From SFEL01 sp964392455 (GTDB lineage Bacteria > Bacillota > Clostridia > Christensenellales > CAG-138), in the NCBI GenBank assembly GCA_964392455.1, contig CAYMPG010000029.1, positions 1 to 21,774 on the forward strand: DNA of 21,774 nucleotides, read 5' to 3'. A program made the translations under genes and the position numbers. The notes beneath the pieces were generated by a model, which saw only the letters and a list, made by a program, of their open reading frames with translations, was not told the DNA's origin and did not search any database. Positions 14,863 to 21,625 of the stretch are shown here, piece after piece (positions within the stretch are counted from its first letter, which is position 1; every line of letters starts with the position of its first letter).

Positions 14863-15879
14863 TCAGTATCTTCCAAAGGTACAGTTTGGCCAGTGGCAGG
14901 CGGCGCAGAGCTGGCAGAGGCCTCCCGCCCCAAGGTTGGTAAGCTCCTGCAGGGTAAGCCTGTCCCCTGCAAATATCTGGGGCAGCAGCACATCAAATAT
15001 GGTGGTGGGCAGGCTTATGGCAGCCCCCGGCACCCCAAGTATGGGTATATCCCCAAGGTACGCCACAAGGGTCATATTGCCGGGCTGGGAGGGCACCCCG
15101 TGGGTAACTGTATCAGCGCCCAGCGCCCGTATGGCGGCGGGGGTAAGGTCATCGGGATCCACGGACATTCCCCCTGTAAATATGAGAAAATCCGCCCCGG
15201 CTGCAAGGTGGGCCCGGGCCGCGCCCACTATCATATCAAGGTCATCATCGCATATGGTCACGCCAAGTATATCCGCAGGGTAGGCCTGCATCTTTTTTCG
15301 CACCACCGGCTCAAATTTATCCTGTATGCGGCCGGTGTATACCTCGCTGCCGGTGATTATCACCCCTATGCTTTTATGCTGATAGGGGCGCAGGTCAAAC
15401 AGGCGGCTGCCACTGCAAAGCTGCTCCGCCCGTATTATATTCGCTTCCTTTGTCACCAGGGGCACTATACGCATGGAGGCAAGCCTTGCCCCCTTTTCCA
15501 CAGGATAGTGGTCGGGCAGGGAGGAGATGGTAATATCCTCTATGGAATTTATCCTCTCAAGGAGCTGCCTGTTCACCCGGAGCATACCCCGCTCCCGGGC
15601 CATCAGCAGTATTTTCCCCTCGCTGGGGTCAGTGCAGTGGGTGTATGGCCCGGCGGCCAGCGCTGCAAGGCGTATTGCAGCATCCTCCTCGTGTATTTCT
15701 CCAGCCCCCGGCTCCCATACGAACACGGTGCGCTTGCCGTAATCCAGCAGCTTCGGTATATCCTCCTGCCGGATGATATGCCCCCGCCTGAAGGCCGCCC
15801 CCTTAAAGCCATCGTACATGGCTGTAACGTCATGGCAAAGCTCCATGCCCACGGCATCCTCTACATTTATTTTCTTCAT
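14863..15879 (-). CDS. Molybdopterin-binding (MoCF domain) protein with C-terminal cysteine cluster
   Basis: 338 residues. The N-terminal half (MKKINVEDAVGMELCHDVTAM...) resembles the SAF/MoeA-like region of Clostridia molybdopterin-binding proteins. From ~170 a MoCF_biosynth domain reads IGVIITGSEVYTGRI, FLIFTGGMSVDPDDLTPAAI and GVPGAAISLPTTIFDVLLP. The C-terminus GGLCQLCAACHWPNCTFG has four Cys (322, 325, 328 and 333) spaced as a likely metal or Fe-S site. Proteins of this type accompany molybdenum hydroxylase genes in Clostridia, but their exact reaction is not settled. Here it probably helps in cofactor handling or insertion. It starts inside the last codons of moeA (four-base overlap) and ends one base before moaA, so translation is tightly coupled. 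Confidence 0.85.
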   Translation of the reverse strand: MKKINVEDAVGMELCHDVTAMYDGFKGAAFRRGHIIRQEDIPKLLDYGKRTVFVWEPGAGEIHEEDAAIRLAALAAGPYTHCTDPSEGKILLMARERGMLRVNRQLLERINSIEDITISSLPDHYPVEKGARLASMRIVPLVTKEANIIRAEQLCSGSRLFDLRPYQHKSIGVIITGSEVYTGRIQDKFEPVVRKKMQAYPADILGVTICDDDLDMIVGAARAHLAAGADFLIFTGGMSVDPDDLTPAAIRALGADTVTHGVPSQPGNMTLVAYLGDIPILGVPGAAISLPTTIFDVLLPQIFAGDRLTLQELTNLGAGGLCQLCAACHWPNCTFGRY

Positions 15880-17075
15880 AGCAAAAATCCTTTCAGCACA
15901 GCCCCGCAGGGCACAGCATCGCTGCCCGCAGGCACAATGGCCATCACGTCGCAGTTTATCGTGGAGGACAGGGCCCCATTGGCCTGATTCTCTGGCAGCA
16001 CCATGTATGCCCTTCCCTCCCTGAGCTCCAGCCTGCCCCGCAGGAGCCTTGTGCAGCGGCTTTTTTTAGGAAACCCGTCAGTAAGCACAAGCTGGGTCTC
16101 CCGGGGAATATAATCCCGGCGGCCGGTCAGTTTTTTTATAAGGGGCAGGGTAAGGGCGCAGAAGTTTGTCATGGAGGCGGCCGGGTTGCCGCTGAGGGCG
16201 CATACAGGCTTTTTCTCCCGGAAGCCATAGGCGCAGGCCATTCCCGGCTTGAACCCCACCCCGTGAAACAGTATATCCACCCCCGATCGGAGCATGGCGT
16301 CAGGTGTAAGGTCATAATCCCCGGCGCTTACTCCGCCGGTGGAAATAACGCCATCGCAGCAGGCAAGGCCCTCCTCCATGAGGGCGGCAATTTCCGCTGT
16401 GGAGTCTCCCGCCGTGCCCATATACACAGGCTCGCAGCCCTGCCTCAGCAGGGCGGCCTCCAGCATATAGCGATTTGAATTGCGTATCTTTCCGGGGCCC
16501 GGCCCGCCCATTTCCTCAAGCTCGCTGCCTGTGGATATTACCGCCACCCTGGGCCTTCGGTATACCCTGGGCTCCATTATGCCCTGGGCCGCAAGAGACC
16601 CTGCAAGGCCGGGGCCTATACAGATGCCATCGGGGGCCAGCAGCTCTCCCTTTTGAATATCCTCGCCGGTGCGTATTATATCCGCCCCCCTTGCTACAGG
16701 GCTCAGCAGGGTAACGGTGCAGTCTGTAAAGCGGGTCTTTTCGTACATCACCACGCAATCCGCCCCCGGGGGAATTGGTGCGCCGGTAAGTATCTTTGCG
16801 GCGGTGCCGGGTGTTACGGCCATGGTGGGGGAGGCCCCTGCGGGTATCTCCTCCAGTATGCTCAGTGTAACGGGGGCCTTCAGGGTATCCTCGGCCCTCA
16901 GTGCGTATCCATCGTATGCAGAGCGGTCAAAGGGGGGAACAGGCTCCATTGCCCTCAGCTCCCCGGCCATTATCCGCCCGTAAGCCCGCTCAAGGGGTAC
17001 ATTCTCGGTATCCACAGGAGTCACCCTGTCCAGCAGCAGGCTTCGTGCCTCATAGAGGCCCGGCTTTTCTTTCAT
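15876..17075 (-). CDS. moeA: Molybdopterin molybdenumtransferase MoeA
   Basis: 399 residues, typical length. MoeA inserts molybdate into adenylylated molybdopterin. Family motifs in order: PPFDRSAYDGYALRAED at ~52-68, ILTGAPIPPGADCVVMYE in the middle of the N-terminal region, VISTGSELEEMG, GVISTGGVSAGDYD and LSGNPAASMTNFCALTLPLI in the MoCF domain, then a C-terminal beta domain. The ATG at 17075 follows the modC stop by five bases, and the GGAGG for moeA lies within the last codons of modC. Placement straight after modC links molybdate import to its insertion. No missing key residues were noticed. Confidence 0.96.
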   Translation of the reverse strand: MKEKPGLYEARSLLLDRVTPVDTENVPLERAYGRIMAGELRAMEPVPPFDRSAYDGYALRAEDTLKAPVTLSILEEIPAGASPTMAVTPGTAAKILTGAPIPPGADCVVMYEKTRFTDCTVTLLSPVARGADIIRTGEDIQKGELLAPDGICIGPGLAGSLAAQGIMEPRVYRRPRVAVISTGSELEEMGGPGPGKIRNSNRYMLEAALLRQGCEPVYMGTAGDSTAEIAALMEEGLACCDGVISTGGVSAGDYDLTPDAMLRSGVDILFHGVGFKPGMACAYGFREKKPVCALSGNPAASMTNFCALTLPLIKKLTGRRDYIPRETQLVLTDGFPKKSRCTRLLRGRLELREGRAYMVLPENQANGALSSTINCDVMAIVPAGSDAVPCGAVLKGFLL

Positions 17076-17080
17076 TTGCT

Positions 17081-18118
17081 TTATTCCTCCAGCATCAGCA
17101 GTGCTTCCTTTGGAAGATGCACTGTTACTTCCTCTCCGGCCATGGCCTTCCAGGCAGCCTTATCCAGCTCCATGCCTATGGGCGTGGCCTCCGGCCTTTC
17201 CACAGGCCGCAGCATAACGGTATATGAGAAGGGGTTTTCTATTTCCTCCACCACCCTGCACCGGAAGGCATTTTCTCCCTCGCCGGGGCGCAGGTCGTGC
17301 ATACGTATGCCTACATAGGGCGCAGCGCTCCCGGCAGGGGTATCAAGCTCCATGCCCCAATCCTCCGCATACAGCCGGCCATTCCTCCACCGGGCGGCGG
17401 AAATATTCTTGCAGCCTGTAAGCACTGCCCCTTCCCGGGTCTTAGGCATGGCAAAGACTGTCTTTTTATCCCCAAGCACCTCTATTTTGCCGCCGCTCAT
17501 CACGGCGATGGAATCCGCCATGCGATAGACCTCGCTCCGGTCGTGGCTCACCAGCAGCACCGTGCGGCCAAAGGAGCGGATAACCGAGCGCACCTCCTGC
17601 TCCAAACGAAAGCGCAGGTGGCTATCCAGCGCAGAAAAGGGCTCATCCAGCAGCAGCACCCGGGGGGCGGATACCAGTATCCTTGCAAGGGCGGCCCGCT
17701 GCTGCTGCCCTCCGGAAAGCTGATGGGGATAATGCTCCCCAAGGCCGCTGAGGCCAAAGCTCTCCATTATGGCCCTTACCGCCCTGTCACGGGCGCTTTT
17801 ATCCTTTTCCCGCCTTGCGCCGGCCTGAATGTTTTTTGTAACCGTCATATTGGGAAAGAGGGCATAGTTTTGAAACAGCAGCCCCACGTGCCTTTCCTGT
17901 GGGGTAAGGTCAATATGCCGCTCTGAATCAAACAGCGTCTCTCCATCCACCACTATGCGGCCCCTGTCCGGCCTTTCAATGCCCGCAATGCACTTAAGGG
18001 TCATGCTCTTGCCGCAGCCGGATGGGCCAAGGAGGGCAAGGGTCTCATTTTCCGCCTCCAGGCATACCTTCAGGTGAAAGCTGCCCAGCTTTTTTTCAAT
18101 ATCCACAAATATGCTCAT
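17081..18118 (-). CDS. modC: Molybdate/tungstate ABC transporter ATPase ModC
   Basis: 345 residues. The ATPase domain has Walker A GPSGCGKSMT (~33-42), signature LSGGQQQRAALARIL, Walker B VLLLDEPFSALD and the H-loop VSHDRSEV. The C-terminal ~100 residues form a TOBE/MOP-like regulatory domain (SPAPYVG/AGSAAPYVGIRMHDLRPGE and onward). It powers the ModB channel in the cytoplasm. It begins one base after the modB stop. Start choice: ATG at 18118, giving MSIFVDIEKKLGSF, the expected N-terminal strand. Confidence 0.95.
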   Translation of the reverse strand: MSIFVDIEKKLGSFHLKVCLEAENETLALLGPSGCGKSMTLKCIAGIERPDRGRIVVDGETLFDSERHIDLTPQERHVGLLFQNYALFPNMTVTKNIQAGARREKDKSARDRAVRAIMESFGLSGLGEHYPHQLSGGQQQRAALARILVSAPRVLLLDEPFSALDSHLRFRLEQEVRSVIRSFGRTVLLVSHDRSEVYRMADSIAVMSGGKIEVLGDKKTVFAMPKTREGAVLTGCKNISAARWRNGRLYAEDWGMELDTPAGSAAPYVGIRMHDLRPGEGENAFRCRVVEEIENPFSYTVMLRPVERPEATPIGMELDKAAWKAMAGEEVTVHLPKEALLMLEE

Positions 18119-18119
18119 G

Positions 18120-18803
18120 CTACAGCCCTCCCTTTGCAGGCCGGTTTCGCTTTTCCAGCATATTTACCGCCAGCAGCACCACGAAGGATATGGCCATATT
18201 CACCAGCACCCATTTAAAGGCCAGTGCATCGTCATTTGTGCGCCATAGCTGATAAACTGTGGTGGATATGGTGGCGGTGCGGCCCGGCGTATAGCCTGCT
18301 ATCATGCTGGTGGCGCCGTATTCCCCCAGCGCCCGGGCAAAGGCCAATACCGTGCCTGCAAGTATGCCCTGCCTGCAATAGGGCAGGCGTATGCGCCAGA
18401 AGATATAGCTGTTTGAAAGGCCAAGGCTCTGGGCCGAGTAGGCCAGCGTTTCATCGAAGGACTCAAATGCGCCCCTGGCTGTACGATACATCAGGGGGAA
18501 TATTACAACGGTGGTGGCAAATATTGCAGACCACCAGGTCATAGTCAGCTTTAAACCAAATACATCCAGAAACCATGCGCCTATAATGCGCTTTGGCCCC
18601 AGCACCCGCAGCAGCAGGTAGCCCACCACCGTTGGCGGCAGCACAAGGGGCAGGGTAAGTATAACATCCAGTATGCCCTTTATCACGCGGGGGGCTCTGG
18701 CGATATAATAGGCGGCAAATATGCCCGCAAAGAATATGATAGCTGTGCTTATGCCTGCAATACGCAGGGAATTTATCAGAGGAAACCAGTCTATTTTCAT
18801 CAC
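18120..18803 (-). CDS. modB: Molybdate ABC transporter permease ModB
   Basis: 227 residues with about five membrane segments, the usual size. The cytoplasmic coupling motif of binding-protein-dependent permeases is visible as ARALGEYGATSMIAGYTPGRT. LPLVLPPTVVGYLLL, near the first third, is characteristic of ModB/CysU-type channels. The start is ATG-ATG at 18803/18800 with AAAGGG upstream. It forms the membrane channel with ModC and receives substrate from ModA. A strong stem-loop (18824-18846) sits between it and modA. Confidence 0.95.
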   Translation of the reverse strand: MMKIDWFPLINSLRIAGISTAIIFFAGIFAAYYIARAPRVIKGILDVILTLPLVLPPTVVGYLLLRVLGPKRIIGAWFLDVFGLKLTMTWWSAIFATTVVIFPLMYRTARGAFESFDETLAYSAQSLGLSNSYIFWRIRLPYCRQGILAGTVLAFARALGEYGATSMIAGYTPGRTATISTTVYQLWRTNDDALAFKWVLVNMAISFVVLLAVNMLEKRNRPAKGGL

Positions 18804-18823
18804 GCCCTTTTCGCTGATATTAT

Positions 18824-18846
18824 GGGTGGGGCAGCAGGCCCCACCC
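18824..18846 (-). terminator. Intercistronic stem-loop between modA and modB
   Basis: GGGTGGGGC (18824-18832) and GCCCCACCC (18838-18846) form a perfect 9-bp GC stem with a 5-base loop. No T-run follows on the minus strand, so it probably stabilises modA mRNA or dampens read-through and does not end the operon. Confidence 0.6.
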
Positions 18847-18871
18847 CTTTGCTCACCTTAATAAGCCTCCC

Positions 18872-19744
18872 TTATGCCACAGGGGTAAAGCCCACTGCCT
18901 CAAATACGGCATCCGCAGCATCGGTGGTAAGGTAATTCAAAAATGCCCTTGCAGCCTCCGCATTTTTTGATACATTCATTACCGCCGCAGGGTATATTAC
19001 CTGGCCGCACATTTCGGCGGTGGCAGTATCCACCACGGCAAGGCCGGCGGAGAAGGCGTCGGTCTGGTAGATAATGCCGCAATCCACAGTGGCCTCGCTC
19101 ACCTGTGTGGTGACCTCCTTCACATTTCCGCCGTAGGTAATGGAGCCGGCAGCGGCAAGCTCCTCCTCAGAGAGGCCGTAGAAGGCAAGTATCTTCTGGG
19201 TGTACTGGCCCACGGGCACATCGCTGTTGCCCATGGCAAGCATTATGCTGCCGCCCTCAAGGCCCGCCACCAGGTCATCATAGGAGCTGATGGCTGCGGG
19301 GTTTCCCTCGGGAACCGCAAGGGCCACCTTGTTTTCCAGAATATTAAAGCGGGTATCTGAAAGCACATAGTCCAGCCCCTCGGTATTCACCTCGGCGGAG
19401 GCGGTAATATCCAGCTGGTTCATCTGCTTCTGCCCGGCGGAGATGAATATATCCACATCTGCGCCCTCCTGTATCTGGGTCTTAAGGGTGCCGGAGGAAT
19501 CAAAGTTAAATACTATGGATATGCCCTCATTCTCTGCCATGTAGGCATTGCCAAGCTCGGTAAGGGTCTCCTGCATGGAGGCGGCGGCAAATACTATAAG
19601 CTCCGTCTTTTCCACTTCGCCCTGGGCTGCCTCCACAGGCTCTGCGGGGGCTTCCGCTTCGGGGGCAGACTGGGCTGCACAGGCGCACAGCGCCATGGTC
19701 ATGATCAGCGCCATTATCAGCGCAAGGGTCTTTTTGATGGTCAT
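18872..19744 (-). CDS. modA: Molybdate ABC transporter substrate-binding lipoprotein ModA
   Basis: 290 residues from the ATG at 19744, which has AAAGGAG nine bases upstream and opens a lipoprotein signal (MTIKKTLALIMALIMTM, lipobox LCAC with Cys22). The longer in-frame ORF upstream covers regulatory hairpins and is not credible. An Ala/Glu/Pro linker leads to the ModA fold: ELIVFAAASMQETLTELG (oxyanion-binding Ser), FNFDSSGTLKTQIQEGADVDIFISA, then MGNSDVPVGQYTQKIL and DCGIIYQTDA. It binds molybdate or tungstate outside the cell; the two cannot be told apart from sequence. First gene of the eight-gene cofactor operon, so its leader likely controls the whole set. Confidence 0.95.
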   Translation of the reverse strand: MTIKKTLALIMALIMTMALCACAAQSAPEAEAPAEPVEAAQGEVEKTELIVFAAASMQETLTELGNAYMAENEGISIVFNFDSSGTLKTQIQEGADVDIFISAGQKQMNQLDITASAEVNTEGLDYVLSDTRFNILENKVALAVPEGNPAAISSYDDLVAGLEGGSIMLAMGNSDVPVGQYTQKILAFYGLSEEELAAAGSITYGGNVKEVTTQVSEATVDCGIIYQTDAFSAGLAVVDTATAEMCGQVIYPAAVMNVSKNAEAARAFLNYLTTDAADAVFEAVGFTPVA

Positions 19745-19772
19745 TGTGTTTTTCTCCTTTATATTGCTTTTT

Positions 19773-19861
19773 ATGGAGAAACCCGCTATCATGGCCTTGC
19801 AGGATGTCGGTAACGGTATTCTCCATTTATGGGAAGCGGTCAGGGTGCAGCCTGGCCGTTT
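19773..19861 (-). promoter_or_regulatory. Structured 5' leader of the modA operon (candidate riboswitch)
   Basis: Read on the minus strand, a first hairpin pairs AAACGGCCAGG (by 19861) with CCTGACCGCTT. A second long hairpin pairs ATGGAGAA (19819-19826) with TTCTCCAT (19773-19780). After a 2x2 mismatch its stem continues with CCGTTA/TAGCGG and an inner CC/GG hairpin. It ends ~15 bases before the modA ribosome site. Position suggests control by molybdate, tungstate or cofactor. I could not match it to the known Moco riboswitch by eye. Confidence 0.45.
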
Positions 19862-19866
19862 CTTTT

Positions 19867-19895
19867 TATATAAAAACAAACTGCCCTGAAAACAA
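19867..19895 (-). promoter_or_regulatory. Possible modA promoter
   Basis: On the minus strand, TTGTTT (19890-19895) and TATATA (19867-19872) are 17 bases apart. Transcription would start near 19860, exactly at the first leader hairpin. The match is only moderate and it overlaps the upstream terminator. Confidence 0.35.
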
Positions 19896-19904
19896 GACAG
19901 TTTG
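19872..19904 (-). terminator. Terminator of a small RNA unit upstream of modA
   Basis: On the minus strand CAAACTG pairs with CAGTTTG (19877-19883 with 19898-19904), followed by TTTTTATAT. The plus strand lacks a T-run, so direction is minus. No protein gene precedes it on that strand, which points to a non-coding transcript. Confidence 0.65.
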
Positions 19905-20084
19905 CATTGATTATACTGCAAATAACGGGCCACCCCCATGGCTCGCCCATTAAAAAAGCTGTCTCCTTCTCAAACACGGAAAGCTGTGCCGTTTCCCGCA
20001 CAACTCTTATGCCCCGCCACAGGGGGCCGTCCGCAAATCATAGCCACAGGCCTTAGATTCCACGGCTCGGAAACATATTTGATT
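19872..20084 (-). ncRNA. Candidate small RNA, 6S-like
   Basis: A ~210-base unit with its own promoter (20091-20120) and terminator (19872-19904) and no ORF. The two ends pair in a rod: CAAATA (20076-20081) with TATTTG (19919-19924); CCGAGCCGTGG (20060-20070) with CCATGGGGGTGG (19930-19941) apart from a small internal loop; AAGGCCTGT (20046-20054) with ACAGCTTTT (19954-19962) with one mismatch. Apical hairpins are GCCCC/GGGGC (20011-20027) and TGTGC/GCACA (19985-20002). Size, paired ends and central open region resemble 6S RNA, which binds sigma-A RNA polymerase. The family assignment is from memory of shape, not a search. Confidence 0.5.
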
Positions 20085-20090
20085 ACTTTT

Positions 20091-20120
20091 ATTATGCACA
20101 TAATGTTAATACCCTGTCAA
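20091..20120 (-). promoter_or_regulatory. Promoter of the candidate small RNA
   Basis: On the minus strand, a perfect TTGACA (20115-20120) and CATAAT (20091-20096) are separated by 18 bases. The predicted start is ~20084. It is divergent from the dapF promoter, with 22 bases between the two -35 boxes. Confidence 0.65.
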
Positions 20121-20142
20121 GGTAAATTCGCCCCTGTTTTCA

Positions 20143-20171
20143 TTGATATTTTACAAAGAATATCGTATAAT
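20143..20171 (+). promoter_or_regulatory. dapF promoter
   Basis: TTGATA (20143-20148), a 17-base spacer and TATAAT (20166-20171). The predicted start at ~20178-20180 coincides with the 5' arm of the leader stem, leaving a ~105-base leader. Confidence 0.75.
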
Positions 20172-20179
20172 TGTGCTGT

Positions 20180-20273
20180 GGGCAGCGCACCCTTCCATTC
20201 GCTGAAAAGAGATTTTCAGTGTCATGCTTTTTCTAATAACTAAAGCAGCGCTGCCCCTTTATCTTGGAAAGGG
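20180..20273 (+). promoter_or_regulatory. Structured dapF leader with sequestered ribosome site
   Basis: GGGCAGCGC (20180-20188) pairs perfectly over nine bases with GCGCTGCCC (20248-20256). The enclosed region has hairpin CTGAAAA/TTTTCAG (20202-20219). Just after, CCCTTT (20255-20260) can pair with the ribosome site AAAGGG (20268-20273), nine bases before the ATG. The two pairings share bases 20255-20256, so they compete in part, as in translational switches. It is much smaller than the lysine riboswitch. Confidence 0.45.
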
Positions 20274-20282
20274 CAAAGCACT

Positions 20283-21107
20283 ATGGATTTTATCAAGGCC
20301 CACGGCCTGGGCAACGATTTTATAATACTGTCCGATATGGACAATGCTCTGGATATTTCCCCCCGGGATGCGGTGCGCCTTTGCAGCCGCCGCACCGGCA
20401 TTGGAGCCGATGGGCTCATGCTTGCCCGGCCCGCAGCCGATGCAGATGCATACATGCACCTGTACAATAGCGATGGGTCGGTGGCAGAAATGTGCGGCAA
20501 CGGCATACGGTGCTTTGCAAAGTATCTGTATCACACGGGCATTGCCAAAAAGCCCCTGCTCCGCATAGCCACCCCTGCCGGCATAAAGGAAGCCCGGCTC
20601 ACCATTGACCATGCAGACAATGTGACCGCCGTGCGGATAGACATGGGGGCGCCCCTCCTTGCCCGCCGGGATGTGCCAATGACGGGGGAGGGAAGCTGTC
20701 AGCTCATTACCATACCCATAGAGGGCCATGACCTTACCTGCACTGCCCTCAATACCGGCGTACCCCACCTTGTGGTATTTGAAAATGGGTTCACCGAGCA
20801 GCAGGTGTGCCACTACGGCCCCATACTTGAGCGGCATCCCCTTTTCCCCGCCGGGATAAATGTAAACTTTGCCCAGCTCCTGCCAGATGGCAGCATATCT
20901 GTCCGCACCTGGGAGCGTGGCTGCGGCCGCACCCTTGCCTGCGGCACAGGCTCCTGTGCCTGCCTTGTGGCGGCAGCCCTTGCGGGCTATACCGGCCGCA
21001 GTGCCACCATACGCCTTGCACTGGGCGAGCTTAGCATAGAGTGGGCGGAGGATGGGCATATTTTCATGGCCGGCCCTGCGGAGCTTAGCTTCCGCGGCTC
21101 AATATAA
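20283..21107 (+). CDS. dapF: Diaminopimelate epimerase
   Basis: 274 residues, normal length. DapF converts LL-diaminopimelate to the meso form for lysine and peptidoglycan. Both catalytic cysteines are in context: MCGNGIRC at ~73 and ACGTGSCA at ~219. The N-terminal KAHGLGNDFI and RTGIGADGL, YNSDGS and NTGVPHLVVF motifs are intact. It is led by a consensus promoter and a structured leader, and followed after 29 bases by the TSCPD gene on the same strand, so the two form a small operon. No other lysine genes are in the window. Confidence 0.97.
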   Translation: MDFIKAHGLGNDFIILSDMDNALDISPRDAVRLCSRRTGIGADGLMLARPAADADAYMHLYNSDGSVAEMCGNGIRCFAKYLYHTGIAKKPLLRIATPAGIKEARLTIDHADNVTAVRIDMGAPLLARRDVPMTGEGSCQLITIPIEGHDLTCTALNTGVPHLVVFENGFTEQQVCHYGPILERHPLFPAGINVNFAQLLPDGSISVRTWERGCGRTLACGTGSCACLVAAALAGYTGRSATIRLALGELSIEWAEDGHIFMAGPAELSFRGSI

Positions 21108-21136
21108 TAAAAAAACCATCACAAGGAGATAGCATA

Positions 21137-21385
21137 ATGCATTACACACTGTTTCCCAAGGGAGTATGCTCCTCCCGCATCGAGCTGGATCTTATAGATA
21201 ACAGGATACATAATCTTACCTACACCGGCGGCTGCAATGGCAACCTTAAGGCCCTGGGCGCACTGTGCGAGGGCATGGATGCAAATGAGGTCATCCGCCG
21301 CCTCTCCGGCATTACCTGCGGCCCCAATTCCACCTCCTGCAGCGATCAGCTTGCCCGGCTCCTTAAGGAGGCAATGGAGGGGTAG
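21137..21385 (+). CDS. TSCPD-domain protein (TIGR03905-like)
   Basis: 82 residues; AAGGAG lies before the ATG. The whole chain is one small TSCPD-type domain, related to the C-terminal cysteine domain of some B12-dependent ribonucleotide reductases. The opening is YTLFPKGVCSSRIELDLIDNRI, the middle YTGGCNGNLKALGALCEGM, and the end ITCGPNSTSCSDQLARLL. The motif that names the family, T-S-C-P-D, reads TSCSD here, with Ser for Pro. Four or more Cys suggest metal binding or redox use. Such small stand-alone proteins are common in Clostridia; their role is not established. It is the second gene after dapF and is followed at once by the repeat module. Confidence 0.85.
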   Translation: MHYTLFPKGVCSSRIELDLIDNRIHNLTYTGGCNGNLKALGALCEGMDANEVIRRLSGITCGPNSTSCSDQLARLLKEAMEG

Positions 21386-21419
21386 GGGAGTGACATGGTG
21401 CGCTGCCCCGACTTTCCCT

Positions 21420-21625
21420 TGCAGGGGGCCAGCCCCCTGCACCCCCATGTTCTTTTCTTTAAAAGATAGATTAGTCAATGCGAAGCATTGACATAGCTCC
21501 TTGAAATCATGTGGAAAATCCAAGGATTTTCCACAAGAACCAAAGGATAGGGTTTTGGATAGTCAATATTAAATAAGCTGCTTTACAGCACTTTCCAAAA
21601 AGCTCCACAACGGATGGAGCTTTTT
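21420..21625 (+). repeat. Composite 3' repeat module, copy B
   Basis: Same order as the copy after ychF: TGCAGGGGGC/GCCCCCTGCA (21420-21441), one core with TCAATGC...GCATTGA and TGTGGAAAA...TTTTCCACA (21450-21536), GGTTTTGGATAGT, a GCTGC...GCAGC stretch and the terminator stem. It starts 35 bases after the TSCPD stop. Long identical blocks with copy A show recent common origin. Confidence 0.85.
21597..21625 (+). terminator. Terminator of the dapF operon (in repeat copy B)
   Basis: AAAAAGCTCCA (21597-21607) and TGGAGCTTTTT (21615-21625) form an 11-bp stem with a T-run. The 149 bases beyond it to the window end hold no gene or signal that I can support. Confidence 0.85.

Noticed and set aside
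14863..14996. Longer MoaA start using an upstream ATG
   Set aside because: It would run over 130 bases into the preceding gene, and the added residues do not resemble MoaA.
19527..19826. Minus-strand 99-codon ORF starting in the modA leader
   Set aside because: It overlaps modA in another frame and its first codons are the leader hairpin; composition is not protein-like.
19910..19915. TATAAT on the minus strand upstream of modA
   Set aside because: There is no matching -35 at 16-18 bases, and transcription would begin in the terminator hairpin.
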